Below are positions 24,351 to 32,665 of a stretch of 64,000 nt of DNA, piece by piece (position 1 is the first letter of the stretch; every line of letters starts with the position of its first letter). Source of the stretch: Jatrophihabitans_A sp035248685. GTDB taxonomy: Bacteria > Actinomycetota > Actinomycetes > Mycobacteriales > Jatrophihabitantaceae. Made by a program: the position numbers and the translations under genes. The stretch spans positions 22,231-86,230 of the forward strand of contig DATFHF010000014.1 of assembly GCA_035248685.1 (NCBI GenBank). The letters are read 5' to 3'. The notes under the pieces are model-generated. The model made no database searches. It was not told where the DNA came from and saw only the letters and a list, made by a program, of their open reading frames with translations.

Positions 24351-25358
24351 GTGCGCGTCCTCGTCGTGTCGAACCCGCGGGCCACCATGACCACCGCCCG
24401 TCAGCGGGACGTATTGGTGCACGCGCTGGCCGCCGACGCCAAGCTCGAGGTGGAGGAGACCGCCAACCGCGGCCACGCGGCCGCGCTGGCCTGCCGCGCA
24501 ATGCGCGACGGCGTCGATGTGGTGGTGGCACTGGGTGGCGACGGCACCGTGAACGAGGTGGTCAACGGGCTGCTGACCGACGGGGTGCATCCGCAGGTGC
24601 CCGCGCTCGGCGTGGTCCCCGGCGGCTCGACCAATGTGTTCGCCCGTGCGCTCGGCCTGCCCAACGACCCGATCGAGGCGACGTCGGTGCTGATCGACGC
24701 GATGGCGACGGGACGCAGCCGCCGGATCGGGCTGGGGCTGGCCGACGACCGGTACTTCCTGTTCACCGCCGGCCTGGGGTACGACGCGGCCGTGGTCGGG
24801 GAGGTCGAGGCGCATCGGCGGCGGGGCAAGACCTCGACACACGCCCTGTACGTCCGGACCGCGGTGCGTACCTTCTTCGCCCAGAACCGGCACCAGCCGG
24901 CGATCCGGCTGGAGCTACCGGACGGCACCGCCATCGACCAGCTCTACATGGCGCTGGTGAACAACTGCGACCCTTGGACGTTCCTCGGCAACCGGCCGGT
25001 CTCGCCCACCCCGAACGCATCCTTCGATACCGGCCTGGACGTCTACGCGCGTACCCGGATGGGGGTGCCCGGGGTGCTCTGGTCGGCCAGCCGGATGACC
25101 CGCCGACGGCCGGCTGGACCTGCGGTGTCGCAGCGGTTGCGCCGATTGGTGGGACGAGCCAGCTCAGGCACGGCTGAGCCGGCTGCGGCGCCCACAGCCA
25201 GCCGGCAGGCACTCGGCGCACTAGTGGTGCACGACCTGGCCGATTTCCGGCTCCGCGCGGCCAAACCACTGCCGTTTCAGGTGGACGGCGACGCATTAGA
25301 TAAACGAGAATATGTTCGATTCCGAGAAATTCCAGCTGCGGTGGAAGTTTTCGTCTAG
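24351..25358 (+). CDS. Diacylglycerol/lipid kinase family protein
   Basis: A 335-residue cytosolic lipid kinase of the DgkB/YegS fold. Seen: RVLVVSNPRATMTT, the glycine-rich VVALGGDGTVNEVVNG, and VVPGGSTNVFARALGLP. The C-terminal half carries the beta-sandwich with PFQVDGDAL. The substrate could be diacylglycerol or another lipid alcohol. GTG 24351 has a leaderless promoter; the frame extends upstream without support. A relative lies next to whiB1 in mycobacteria (Rv3218), and whiB1 is the next gene here. Confidence 0.88.
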   Translation: MRVLVVSNPRATMTTARQRDVLVHALAADAKLEVEETANRGHAAALACRAMRDGVDVVVALGGDGTVNEVVNGLLTDGVHPQVPALGVVPGGSTNVFARALGLPNDPIEATSVLIDAMATGRSRRIGLGLADDRYFLFTAGLGYDAAVVGEVEAHRRRGKTSTHALYVRTAVRTFFAQNRHQPAIRLELPDGTAIDQLYMALVNNCDPWTFLGNRPVSPTPNASFDTGLDVYARTRMGVPGVLWSASRMTRRRPAGPAVSQRLRRLVGRASSGTAEPAAAPTASRQALGALVVHDLADFRLRAAKPLPFQVDGDALDKREYVRFREIPAAVEVFV

Positions 25359-25599
25359 AAACCTGAGCGGTTTTCAACGCGCTGGCTCCAGGCATATGTC
25401 CTAATATGGCTGTGCCTAACCTGTGCACGTAGCAAGCCTGCATTGAGGAATTGCGTTTCCCACTTGCTCAGTCGCGCTCAGTAAGCAAGGCTTAACCCGA
25501 CCAAGAGTTACGTCCGCAGCTCACGACCGGTGCAAGAAGCCCCCGGTCCGGCGACGCGGACAAGCCTGTGTACGGCGGTCCTTGAAGTAGGCCGCAGCT
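25359..25599. other. Long upstream region of whiB1
   Basis: Part of a gap of about 320 bases before whiB1. It holds no credible gene. It is AT-richer than the neighbours near 25395-25500, and its 3' part carries the regulatory palindromes listed separately. Confidence 0.4.
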
Positions 25600-25615
25600 C
25601 GTGAAAGAATTCACA
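25600..25615. promoter_or_regulatory. CRP-like binding site upstream of whiB1
   Basis: CGTGA-N6-TCACA, close to the CRP consensus TGTGA-N6-TCACA, 65 bases before the whiB1 start. In mycobacteria whiB1 is known to be controlled by the cAMP receptor protein. A perfect 12-bp palindrome AGCAGTACTGCT (25616-25627) abuts it, and another, CTGCCGCGGCAG, lies at 25641-25652. Confidence 0.55.
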
Positions 25616-25680
25616 AGCAGTACTGCTGTGTTGCAAACAGCTGCCGCGGCAGTGATTCCCCTAAGTGAGGAGATCGACAC

Positions 25681-25932
25681 ATGGACTGGCGTCACCGCGC
25701 GGTTTGCCGCGACGAGGACCCGGAACTGTTCTTTCCAATCGGTAATACCGGTCCGGCATTGATGCAGATCGAAGAGGCGAAGGCAGTCTGCCGGCGCTGT
25801 CCGGTCATGTCTGAATGCCTTGCCTGGGCGCTAGAAAGCGGGCAGGACGCCGGTGTGTGGGGTGGACTTAGCGAGGACGAGCGGCGCGCGCTGAAGCGGC
25901 GCAATGCCCGGGCCAGAGCCCGAATGTCCTGA
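25681..25932 (+). CDS. whiB1: WhiB1-type iron-sulfur transcriptional regulator
   Basis: An 83-residue Wbl protein. The four [4Fe-4S] ligands are C9, C37, C40 and C46; the turn GVWGG is at residues 58-62, followed by a basic DNA-binding tail (RRALKRRNARARAR). Length and motif spacing match WhiB1, an essential nitric-oxide-responsive factor in mycobacteria that works with the primary sigma factor. GAGGAG lies eight bases before ATG. Confidence 0.93.
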   Translation: MDWRHRAVCRDEDPELFFPIGNTGPALMQIEEAKAVCRRCPVMSECLAWALESGQDAGVWGGLSEDERRALKRRNARARARMS

Positions 25933-25955
25933 TCGATCGAAGCCGAATCGCGTCC

Positions 25956-25993
25956 GTGCGACGACTCGCGCCTAGCGTGGCGAGGAGTCGCAC
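25956..25993. terminator. Hairpin between convergent whiB1 and pdtaS
   Basis: GTGCGAC/GTCGCAC (7 bp) plus CTCGC/GCGAG (5 bp), separated by a symmetric GA/GA internal loop, with a ten-base apical loop. Confidence 0.65.
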
Positions 25994-26014
25994 GCCGGGT
26001 GCGCTTGCGCCGGG

Positions 26015-27541
26015 CTAACCTGCCTGGTTGAGCGGTACCCGTACCGTCGCGGTGGTCCCTGACCCGGCTCGGCCGCGATCGGTCAGCTCCAGGCTGGCAT
26101 CCAACTCCGCGCCCACCAGCGTCCGGACGATCTGCAAGCCCAGCCGGTCTGAACCGTCCAGCGAGAACTTCGCCGGCAGGCCGACCCCGTCGTCGGTAAT
26201 CGCGACCGTCAGGGCGCTCGAAGAACGCCGGCCGGACACCTGCACGGTGCCGGAGTGGCCTTCCGGAAAGCCGTGCTCCACCGCGTTGCCGACCAACTCG
26301 GTGAGCACCATCACCAGCGGCGTGGCCAGTTCGGCAGGCAGTTCGCCGAAGGTGCCGACCCGGCTCACCCGGACCCGGCCGGCCGCGCCGGTCACCTCCC
26401 CGAGCATGGCCAGCAGCCGGTCCACCACCTCGTCGAAGGCCACCTCCTCGTCGATCGCCGACGACAGCGTCTCGTGCACCAGCGCGATCGAAGAGACCCG
26501 ACGCATGGACTCCTCCAGGGCGGTCCGGGCCTCGGCGTTGGCGACCCGGCGCGACTGCAACCGCAGCAGCGCGGCCACCGTCTGGAGGTTGTTCTTCACC
26601 CGGTGGTGGATCTCGCGGATGGTTGCGTCCTTGGACATGATCTGGCGGTCCCGCCGGCGCAGTTCGGTGACGTCCTGAAGCAGCACCAGCGCGCCCAATG
26701 ACTCGGTGCGCGGGTGCAACGGGATGGCCCGGAACTGCACGATAGCGCCGGCTCCGCTGTCGAGTTCGCGACTGTGCGGGTGCACTCCGCTCAGCGCCTC
26801 GGCGAGCATGCCGGCGACGTCGGCCGCCTGGAACGGGTCGCTGGTTAGGGTGCGCACCGCGTCGGCGAACAGCTCGTCCTGGAGATTGCCGTTGAACCCC
26901 AGCCGACGCAGCGCGGACGAGCCGTTCGGGCTGGCGTAAAGCACCCGCCCGACGTTGTCCACCCGGATCATGCCGTCGCCGACCCGCGGGCCGGCCGCGT
27001 CCTCACGCTGGTTGGCCGGGCCGGGGAACTGCCCGGTGGACACCATGGTGGCCAGGTCCGCCGCGCTTTGCAGATAGGCCAGCTCCAGCTGGCTGGGGCT
27101 ACGGACGCTGGTCAGGTTGCTGTCCCGGCCCAGCACCGCGATGGTCCGGTCGGCGAACACGATCGGGATCGCCTCCCGCCGGATTGGGGTGTCACCCTCC
27201 CAGTCCGGGTCGGACTCCCGAAAGATCCGGGCCTCGACCAGGGCCACCTGGAGCGCCGCCGCCCGGCTGCCGCTGAGCCGCTCGCCGACCCGGTCGTGCA
27301 GGTAGGCGGTTTGGCCGGTGGTGGGCCGGCACTGGGCGGCGCACAAGAACACCTGATCGACCTCGGTGTCCGGCCGGGCGCCGTTCTGGTTTCCGGTGGC
27401 CTCGACCGGCACCCAGAGCAGCAGGTCGGCGAAGGACATGTCCGACAGCAGCTGCCACTCGGCCACCAGTTGCTGGAGGTGGGCGATCTGGTCGGCATCC
27501 AGCGCGGTATGCCCGGCCAGCAGGACGGTCAGAGCGGACAT
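26015..27541 (-). CDS. pdtaS: PdtaS-type sensor histidine kinase
   Basis: A 508-residue cytosolic kinase without transmembrane segments. Domains: GAF-like sensor (about 15-165, beginning with the diagnostic VAEWQLLSDMSFADLLLWV), PAS (about 190-290), HisKA_2 dimerisation box with EIHHRVKNNLQTV (phospho-His at 312 or 313), and HATPase (about 395-505, ITDDGVGLP). In mycobacteria PdtaS phosphorylates the ANTAR RNA-binding regulator PdtaR; no pdtaR is in this window. Its place beside whiB1 matches Rv3219-Rv3220c. Confidence 0.9.
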   Translation of the reverse strand: MSALTVLLAGHTALDADQIAHLQQLVAEWQLLSDMSFADLLLWVPVEATGNQNGARPDTEVDQVFLCAAQCRPTTGQTAYLHDRVGERLSGSRAAALQVALVEARIFRESDPDWEGDTPIRREAIPIVFADRTIAVLGRDSNLTSVRSPSQLELAYLQSAADLATMVSTGQFPGPANQREDAAGPRVGDGMIRVDNVGRVLYASPNGSSALRRLGFNGNLQDELFADAVRTLTSDPFQAADVAGMLAEALSGVHPHSRELDSGAGAIVQFRAIPLHPRTESLGALVLLQDVTELRRRDRQIMSKDATIREIHHRVKNNLQTVAALLRLQSRRVANAEARTALEESMRRVSSIALVHETLSSAIDEEVAFDEVVDRLLAMLGEVTGAAGRVRVSRVGTFGELPAELATPLVMVLTELVGNAVEHGFPEGHSGTVQVSGRRSSSALTVAITDDGVGLPAKFSLDGSDRLGLQIVRTLVGAELDASLELTDRGRAGSGTTATVRVPLNQAG

Positions 27542-27563
27542 GGTCGCCCCAGCGTGCCATAAC

Positions 27564-28439
27564 TCAGCCGGCGGCCTCGATCGCCTCGCGCACCGTGCGG
27601 TGTGCCGCCGCCAGCCTGGCCGCCTCGCCCGGAGCCAGGCCGGTGCTCAGATGCACCAGCGCGGCCCGGGCGTTCCAATCGCAGCTGACCAGCGCCTGCC
27701 AGGCCCGATCGGTGTCCACCGCGGCACCGTCCGCCACCGCGGCGGCCACCCGGTTGCGCAGCTTGTCGTTGGCCGCCACCACATCGATCATGTGGCTGCC
27801 GTGCACCCGGCCGAGCCGGATCATCATGGCCGTGGTCAGCGTGTTCAACGCCAGCTTCTGTGCGGTGCCGGCCGCCAGCCTGGTGGAGCCGGTGACCACC
27901 TCCTCACCCACCGGCAGCTCGATGGCAATGTCGGCCAGCGCGGCCAGCGGGCTGCCCGGCCGGTTGGTCACGGTGATCAGCCCGGCGCCGAGCTCCCGCG
28001 CTCGGCCGGCGGCAGCACAGGTGTACGGAGTGCGGCCGCTGGCAGCCACCGCGATCAACACGTCCGCCGGGCCGGCGGCCAGCTCGGCAACATCGGCCAC
28101 GCCCAGCTCGCCGTCGTCCTCGGCCGCGTCCGTCCCGACCAGCTGGCCAGGGCCGCCGCCGGCCACTCGCGCCTGGATCCGGTCAGCGGGGATGCCGTAG
28201 GTGCCGGGTACCTCCACCGCCTCCTGTACCGCCAGCCGACCGGACGTCCCGGCGCCCAGCAGCAATACCCGGCCACCGGCCTGGTAGCGAGCCACCAGCA
28301 GGTCCACCGCTCGGCCCAGCTCTCCGCTGGCCGCCTGCACGACCTGGGCTACCTGCGCCTGGCCGGCCAACACCGCGGTCACGGCCTGCTCGGTGTCCAA
28401 TGCATCCAGCGGGCGCCGGTCCGGCAGCTGGATCACCAC
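27564..28439 (-). CDS. murQ: N-acetylmuramic acid 6-phosphate etherase
   Basis: A 291-residue SIS-fold enzyme that cleaves the lactyl ether of MurNAc-6-phosphate to GlcNAc-6-phosphate and lactate in cell-wall recycling. Seen: GGRVLLLGAGTSGRLAVQEA, the catalytic-acid region TDAAEDDGELG, GLITVTNRPGSPLA, and the conserved AAGTAQKLALNTLTTAMMIR with GRVHGSHMIDV. GTG 28439 (or 28436) overlaps the stop of the SIS isomerase gene upstream, so the pair is coupled. Confidence 0.9.
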   Translation of the reverse strand: MVIQLPDRRPLDALDTEQAVTAVLAGQAQVAQVVQAASGELGRAVDLLVARYQAGGRVLLLGAGTSGRLAVQEAVEVPGTYGIPADRIQARVAGGGPGQLVGTDAAEDDGELGVADVAELAAGPADVLIAVAASGRTPYTCAAAGRARELGAGLITVTNRPGSPLAALADIAIELPVGEEVVTGSTRLAAGTAQKLALNTLTTAMMIRLGRVHGSHMIDVVAANDKLRNRVAAAVADGAAVDTDRAWQALVSCDWNARAALVHLSTGLAPGEAARLAAAHRTVREAIEAAG

Positions 28440-29521
28440 GTCCGGGTCACCTTCGCCAGGCCGCGCGGGGCGTCCGGGTCGCCGCCGCGCAGCACCGCCA
28501 GCCGGCAGGCCAGCTGCTGAAGCGGCAGGATCTCCACGATCGGATATAGCTCCTCGGGCAGGCCGGCGGTGATCACCGGCAGGTACTGGTCGGCCGGCTG
28601 CGCTGCGCTGTCGAGGTCGCCGGCCGGGTCACCGACCAGCAGCAGATCCGCCTGCCGCTCGCGCAGCCGCTCCAGCACCGCAAGCATCGCACGGCCACCG
28701 GCCCCCGGGGTGTGGATCGCGATCAACGGCAGGCCGGTCTCCACCATCGCCATCGGACCGTGCAGCAGGTCGGCGCCGGAGAACGCCTGGGCGCTCAGGT
28801 AGCAGGTTTCCATCAGCTTCAGCGCCGCCTCCCGCGCGGTCGGGTAGCCGAACCCGCGACCGGTGGTGATCAGCCGGTCAGCGGCCAGGTACCGCTGCGC
28901 CGCGGCGGTTACCGCGGGATCGGCGGCCGCCAGCGTCTGCTCGGCGGCAGCCGCCAGGAGCCGGACCTGCTCGGCCAGCTCCGGCCGGTCCAGCCCCGCA
29001 CCGGCCAGCGGCGCCAGCAGCAGGTACAGCGCGAGCAGTTCGGCGGTGTAGGACTTGGTGGCCGCCACTGCCCGCTCCGGGCCGGCATGCAGGTCGAGTT
29101 GGTACTCCGCGGCCCGAGCGAGTTCGGAGGCCGGGTTGTTGGTCACCGCCACCGTCAACGCGCCACAGTCCCGCGCCGCCACCAGCGACTCGAGCAGATC
29201 CGGTGAGCCGCCGGACTGGCTGATCGCGAGGAACAGCACGTCGCGCAGCTCCGGTCGGGCGCCGTAAACGGTCATCGCGGACGGCGACACCAGGCCGGCC
29301 GGCAGCCTGAGCCGTACCTCGACCAGGTACTTGGCATACAGCGCGGCATGGTCGGAGCTGCCCCGGGCAGCCAGCAAAACGAAGCGCGGCCGGCGGTCCG
29401 CCAGCGCGGCGCGCACCTGGGCCAGCTCGGCGCCCCCATCGGCAAACAGCCGTGCCAGCACCGCCGGCTGCTCGGCGATCTCGGCCGCCATGTAGTGTCC
29501 GGCCGCCTCGATCGATCTCAT
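28433..29521 (-). CDS. SIS-domain aminosugar isomerase/deaminase (GlmS isomerase-like, AgaS type)
   Basis: A 362-residue protein with two SIS domains and no glutaminase domain. Seen: AARGSSDHAALYAKYL and LAISQSGGSPDLLESL in the first domain, and LITTGRGFGYPTAREAALKL with LHGPMAMVE in the second. Such proteins deaminate or isomerise glucosamine-6-phosphate-like sugars. ATG 29521 has GGGGAG upstream. It is the first gene of a two-gene unit with murQ, downstream of two DasR-like operator sites, pointing to amino-sugar catabolism. Confidence 0.86.
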   Translation of the reverse strand: MRSIEAAGHYMAAEIAEQPAVLARLFADGGAELAQVRAALADRRPRFVLLAARGSSDHAALYAKYLVEVRLRLPAGLVSPSAMTVYGARPELRDVLFLAISQSGGSPDLLESLVAARDCGALTVAVTNNPASELARAAEYQLDLHAGPERAVAATKSYTAELLALYLLLAPLAGAGLDRPELAEQVRLLAAAAEQTLAAADPAVTAAAQRYLAADRLITTGRGFGYPTAREAALKLMETCYLSAQAFSGADLLHGPMAMVETGLPLIAIHTPGAGGRAMLAVLERLRERQADLLLVGDPAGDLDSAAQPADQYLPVITAGLPEELYPIVEILPLQQLACRLAVLRGGDPDAPRGLAKVTRTW

Positions 29522-29540
29522 CCGACTCCCCGCTCGTCCG

Positions 29541-29556
29541 ATTGGACTAGACAAAT
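29541..29556. promoter_or_regulatory. Second, weaker dre-like operator
   Basis: ATTGGACTAGACAAAT matches 12 of 16 positions of the DasR site AGTGGTCTAGACCACT. It lies 20 bases upstream of the SIS gene start. Confidence 0.5.
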
Positions 29557-29587
29557 CAACAGCCTGCCGGGTTTGCCCTGGCAAGTC

Positions 29588-29603
29588 AATGGTATAGACC
29601 ACT
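29588..29603. promoter_or_regulatory. DasR-type operator (dre-like) between the SIS gene and the dasR-like gene
   Basis: On the minus strand AGTGGTCTATACCATT matches 14 of 16 positions of the known DasR site AGTGGTCTAGACCACT. It lies in the divergent gap, 56 bases before the regulator start, so it can control both directions. Confidence 0.75.
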
Positions 29604-29658
29604 GGTCGGCCAAGGTGCGATAGTAGTTATCGACAGTCGGCGGAAGGATGGGTCATCG

Positions 29659-30384
29659 GTGACCGAGGATCAGCGACGCGAGCCCAAGTACTACCTGGTG
29701 AAACGGCATCTACTCGACCTCATCGCCGAGTACCCGCCGGGCACCGCGGTACCAACCGAGCGCGAGCTCGCCGAACTCGCCGCCACCTCGCGGACGACCG
29801 TCCGGCAGGCGCTCAGCGAGCTGGTGACCGAGGGACGGCTGGTCCGCCGGCAGGGTTCGGGCACCTACGTTGCCGAACCCAAGCTGGCCTGGCCGTTGCA
29901 GATGTCCAGCTTCACCGAGCAGGCCGCGTCGTCCGGACTCAAAGTGGAAACCACCCTGATCTCGGCCGAGCGGGTACCGGCCACCGCGGAGATCGCGGAG
30001 TTGCTCCAGCTGAAAGAGGGCGCCCAGGTGCACCGCATCGAGCGGTTGCGCGAGGTGAACGGTTCGCCGATGGCACTGGAGCAATCGCACCTGTCCGCCC
30101 GGCGGTTTCCGGGGTTGGCCAAGGCGCTGCGGCAGACCGGATCGCTGTACCAGGTGTTACACGAGCAGTGGGGGGTGTGGCCGGCGACAGCGGTGGAGAC
30201 GATCGAGACCGCGCCGGCGTCACCCCGCGAGGCCGGCCTGCTGGCCACCGACACCGGAGCGCCGATGCTCATCCTGTCCCGGCACAGCCTGGACGCCGAC
30301 GGTCGACCGGTCGAGTGGGTGCGCAGCTGGTACCGCGGCGATCGCTACACCTTCGTCGCCCGGCTGAACGCGCCTGCCGGATAA
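29659..30384 (+). CDS. dasR: GntR/HutC-family regulator, DasR-like
   Basis: A 241-residue repressor. N-terminal winged helix (residues 10-75) with VPTERELAELAATSRTTVRQ, then a UTRA ligand domain (85-240) with VHRIERLREVNGSPMALEQS and PMLILSRHSLDADGRPVEWV. The sequence runs closely parallel to Streptomyces DasR, which senses phosphorylated aminosugars and controls GlcNAc and chitin use. Two dre-like sites upstream and the divergent SIS/murQ genes support the same role. GTG 29659 start. Confidence 0.87.
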   Translation: MTEDQRREPKYYLVKRHLLDLIAEYPPGTAVPTERELAELAATSRTTVRQALSELVTEGRLVRRQGSGTYVAEPKLAWPLQMSSFTEQAASSGLKVETTLISAERVPATAEIAELLQLKEGAQVHRIERLREVNGSPMALEQSHLSARRFPGLAKALRQTGSLYQVLHEQWGVWPATAVETIETAPASPREAGLLATDTGAPMLILSRHSLDADGRPVEWVRSWYRGDRYTFVARLNAPAG

Positions 30385-30453
30385 CGGCATGTCAAACACG
30401 CGCTAAACGCCGGGTGCACTAGATTGCCGTCGGTCCTTGAAGAGGAGGTCGAG

Positions 30454-30690
30454 ATGTCAAAGCCATCCCGGTACCGGCTCTCAGCGGGCGCCGCCGCGGC
30501 CGTCGCGATACTGCTTGCGATACCGGTGCTCGCCCTGATCCTGGTGCCGATCTACGCGCGAAAGGGCCCCGAGCTCTGGGGATTCCCCTTCTTCTACTGG
30601 TATCAGATGCTCTGGGTAATAATCTGCGGGCTGTTCACCGGCGCCGCGTACCTGGTCATCGAACGCGACCGTAATGGAGCCCGACGGTGA
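30454..30690 (+). CDS. DUF3311 family small membrane protein
   Basis: A 78-residue protein with two transmembrane helices (about 13-35 and 47-68) and the family WGFPFFYWYQMLWV motif between them. DUF3311 proteins are usually encoded directly before sodium:solute symporters and are thought to be small subunits. ATG 30454 has AGGAGG upstream; its stop overlaps the symporter GTG by four bases (GTGA). Confidence 0.88.
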   Translation: MSKPSRYRLSAGAAAAVAILLAIPVLALILVPIYARKGPELWGFPFFYWYQMLWVIICGLFTGAAYLVIERDRNGARR

Positions 30691-32348
30691 CCGCGCTGGC
30701 CGCCGGCACCAAGGTGGACGGCGTTGCGCTGGGCGTCCTGCTGTTCTTCTTCATCGTGGTCACCGTCGGCGGGTTCGCCGCCGCCCGTTGGCGCCGCGCC
30801 GAGTCGCTGCACTCGCTGGACGAGTGGGGCCTGGGCGGTCGCAGCTTCGGGACGGTAATCACCTGGTTCCTGCTGGGTGGCGACCTCTACACCGCCTACA
30901 CCTTCATCGCGGTACCCGCGGCGATGTTCGCCACCGGTGCCGTTTCCGGCTTCTTCGCGGTGGCTTACACCATCCTGGTCTACCCGATCGTGTTCGTCTT
31001 CATGCCGCGAATGTGGTCGGTGGCGCATAGCAAGGGCTACGTCACCGCGGCCGACTTCATCCGGGGCCGCTTCGATTCACGATTCCTGGCGCTGGCCGTT
31101 GCGATCACCGGCATCCTGGCGACGATGCCTTACATCGCGCTGCAACTGGTGGGCATCCAGGCCATCATCGACACCATCGGCATCGGCGGCCGGAGCAACA
31201 CCTTCCTGCGCGACCTGCCGCTGCTGATCGCCTTCGCGGTGCTGGCCGCCTACACCTACTCCTCCGGCCTGCGCGCGCCGGCGCTCATCGCCTTCGTCAA
31301 GGACAGCCTGGTTTACCTGGTAATCGCGGTCGCCATAATCTACGTCGGCGTGCATGTGGGCTTCCACCACCTGTTCAACGCGGCGCAGACCAAGATGACC
31401 ACCAAGACCAAAACCGGCGCCCCGACCGGGGTGTTCATCCCGGCCAAGAACAATTACTGGGCCTACGCCACGCTGGCACTCGGCTCGGCGATGGCGCTGT
31501 TCATGTATCCGCACTCCATGACCGCGGTGCTGTCGGCCAAATCCCGCAACGTGATCCGACGCAACACCGCGGTGCTACCGGCATATTCGCTGCTGCTGGC
31601 GCTGCTGGCACTGCTCGGCTATGCCGCCATTGCCAGCAAGACGTCGGTGATCGGCCAGGACGGAAAGGCTAATCCGCAACTGGCGGTGCCGCACTTCTTC
31701 CGGGACCAGTTCCCGCACTGGTTCGCCGGGGTGGCCTACGCCGCCATCGCGATCGGAGCACTGGTGCCGGCAGCAATCATGTCGATCGCCGCGGCCAACC
31801 TGTTCACCCGCAATGTCTACCGGGAATTCCTGGTTCGTAATGCCAGCCCGCGGCACGAGGCGCAGGTCTCCAAGATCACCTCGTTGGTGGTCAAGTTCGG
31901 CGCGCTGATCTTCGTACTGGCGCTGGATAAGCAGAACGCCATCAACCTTCAGTTGCTGGGCGGCGTCTGGATCCTGCAGACCGGGGTTGCGATCGTGGCC
32001 GGCCTGTACACCAGATGGCTGCATCGATGGGCGTTGCTGGCCGGTTGGGCGGTCGGCATGGTGTACGGCACGCTCGCTGCCTATCACCAGAAGTCCGCGG
32101 TGACCCATCACTTCGGCGGCTCGCTGGCCACCTTCCCGTACACCCACACCAAGGTCTACATCGCCTTCTCGTCCCTGGTGCTCAACTTAGTGGTGGCCGT
32201 GGTGCTCACCGTCGTGCTACGGCTGGTGAAGGCACCGGACGGCGAGGATCAGACCGCAGATGACGACTACTACTCCGAATCGGCCGTCCGGACCGAGTCG
32301 CTGCCCGGCACCGAGGGCGTCCCGGCGCCGCGCGCGACCACCGGCTAG
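30687..32348 (+). CDS. Sodium:solute symporter family transporter
   Basis: A 553-residue LeuT-fold transporter with about 13 transmembrane helices. Seen: the N-terminal GLGGRSFGTVITWFLLGGDL, AADFIRGRFDSRFLALAVAI, and the C-terminal helices ending before an acidic tail. Closest in feel to the MctP-type monocarboxylate group, which pairs with DUF3311. Lactate or a related acid released by MurQ would be a logical substrate here, but that is inference from position downstream of the dasR-like gene. Confidence 0.88.
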   Translation: MTALAAGTKVDGVALGVLLFFFIVVTVGGFAAARWRRAESLHSLDEWGLGGRSFGTVITWFLLGGDLYTAYTFIAVPAAMFATGAVSGFFAVAYTILVYPIVFVFMPRMWSVAHSKGYVTAADFIRGRFDSRFLALAVAITGILATMPYIALQLVGIQAIIDTIGIGGRSNTFLRDLPLLIAFAVLAAYTYSSGLRAPALIAFVKDSLVYLVIAVAIIYVGVHVGFHHLFNAAQTKMTTKTKTGAPTGVFIPAKNNYWAYATLALGSAMALFMYPHSMTAVLSAKSRNVIRRNTAVLPAYSLLLALLALLGYAAIASKTSVIGQDGKANPQLAVPHFFRDQFPHWFAGVAYAAIAIGALVPAAIMSIAAANLFTRNVYREFLVRNASPRHEAQVSKITSLVVKFGALIFVLALDKQNAINLQLLGGVWILQTGVAIVAGLYTRWLHRWALLAGWAVGMVYGTLAAYHQKSAVTHHFGGSLATFPYTHTKVYIAFSSLVLNLVVAVVLTVVLRLVKAPDGEDQTADDDYYSESAVRTESLPGTEGVPAPRATTG

Positions 32349-32357
32349 GGGTGAGAG

Positions 32358-32381
32358 GGGCCGGCCTCCTCAGGCCGGCCC
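32358..32381. terminator. Bidirectional hairpin after the symporter and rsrA-like genes
   Basis: GGGCCGGCCT pairs perfectly with AGGCCGGCCC around a four-base CCTC loop; the last stem base overlaps the stop codon of the minus-strand gene. Confidence 0.75.
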
Positions 32382-32665
32382 TAGTCGGCCCGGTACTCCA
32401 GGTGGCTGGTCTCGATGACCACCTGGGTCAATCGGCCACGGATCCGTTCCCGCAGTGCGGATGGTGCGACGTCGCCGCCGCAACTGCGGGCCACCAGCGA
32501 CTTGACGTCCTGCTCCAGACCGAACCGGCGCAGGCACGGCGCACAGTCGTCCAGGTGTGCTCGGATCCGTTGGCGGGCTTCTACGTCCGACTCGTCGTCC
32601 AGATAGAGGTAGACGTCGGCGAGCACCTCGTCACAGTCCATGCCACCCGGGCCGAAACCGGTCAT
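32381..32665 (-). CDS. rshA: RsrA/RshA-type zinc redox-sensing anti-sigma factor
   Basis: A 94-residue ZAS anti-sigma factor. C11, H37, C41 and C44 occupy exactly the zinc-ligand positions known for Streptomyces RsrA (HxxxCxxC at 37-44), and an extra C62 is present. In the reduced state it holds the SigR/SigH factor; disulfide stress expels zinc and releases it. Its ATG overlaps the sigma-gene stop by four bases (ATGA), giving coupled synthesis. Confidence 0.92.
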   Translation of the reverse strand: MTGFGPGGMDCDEVLADVYLYLDDESDVEARQRIRAHLDDCAPCLRRFGLEQDVKSLVARSCGGDVAPSALRERIRGRLTQVVIETSHLEYRAD

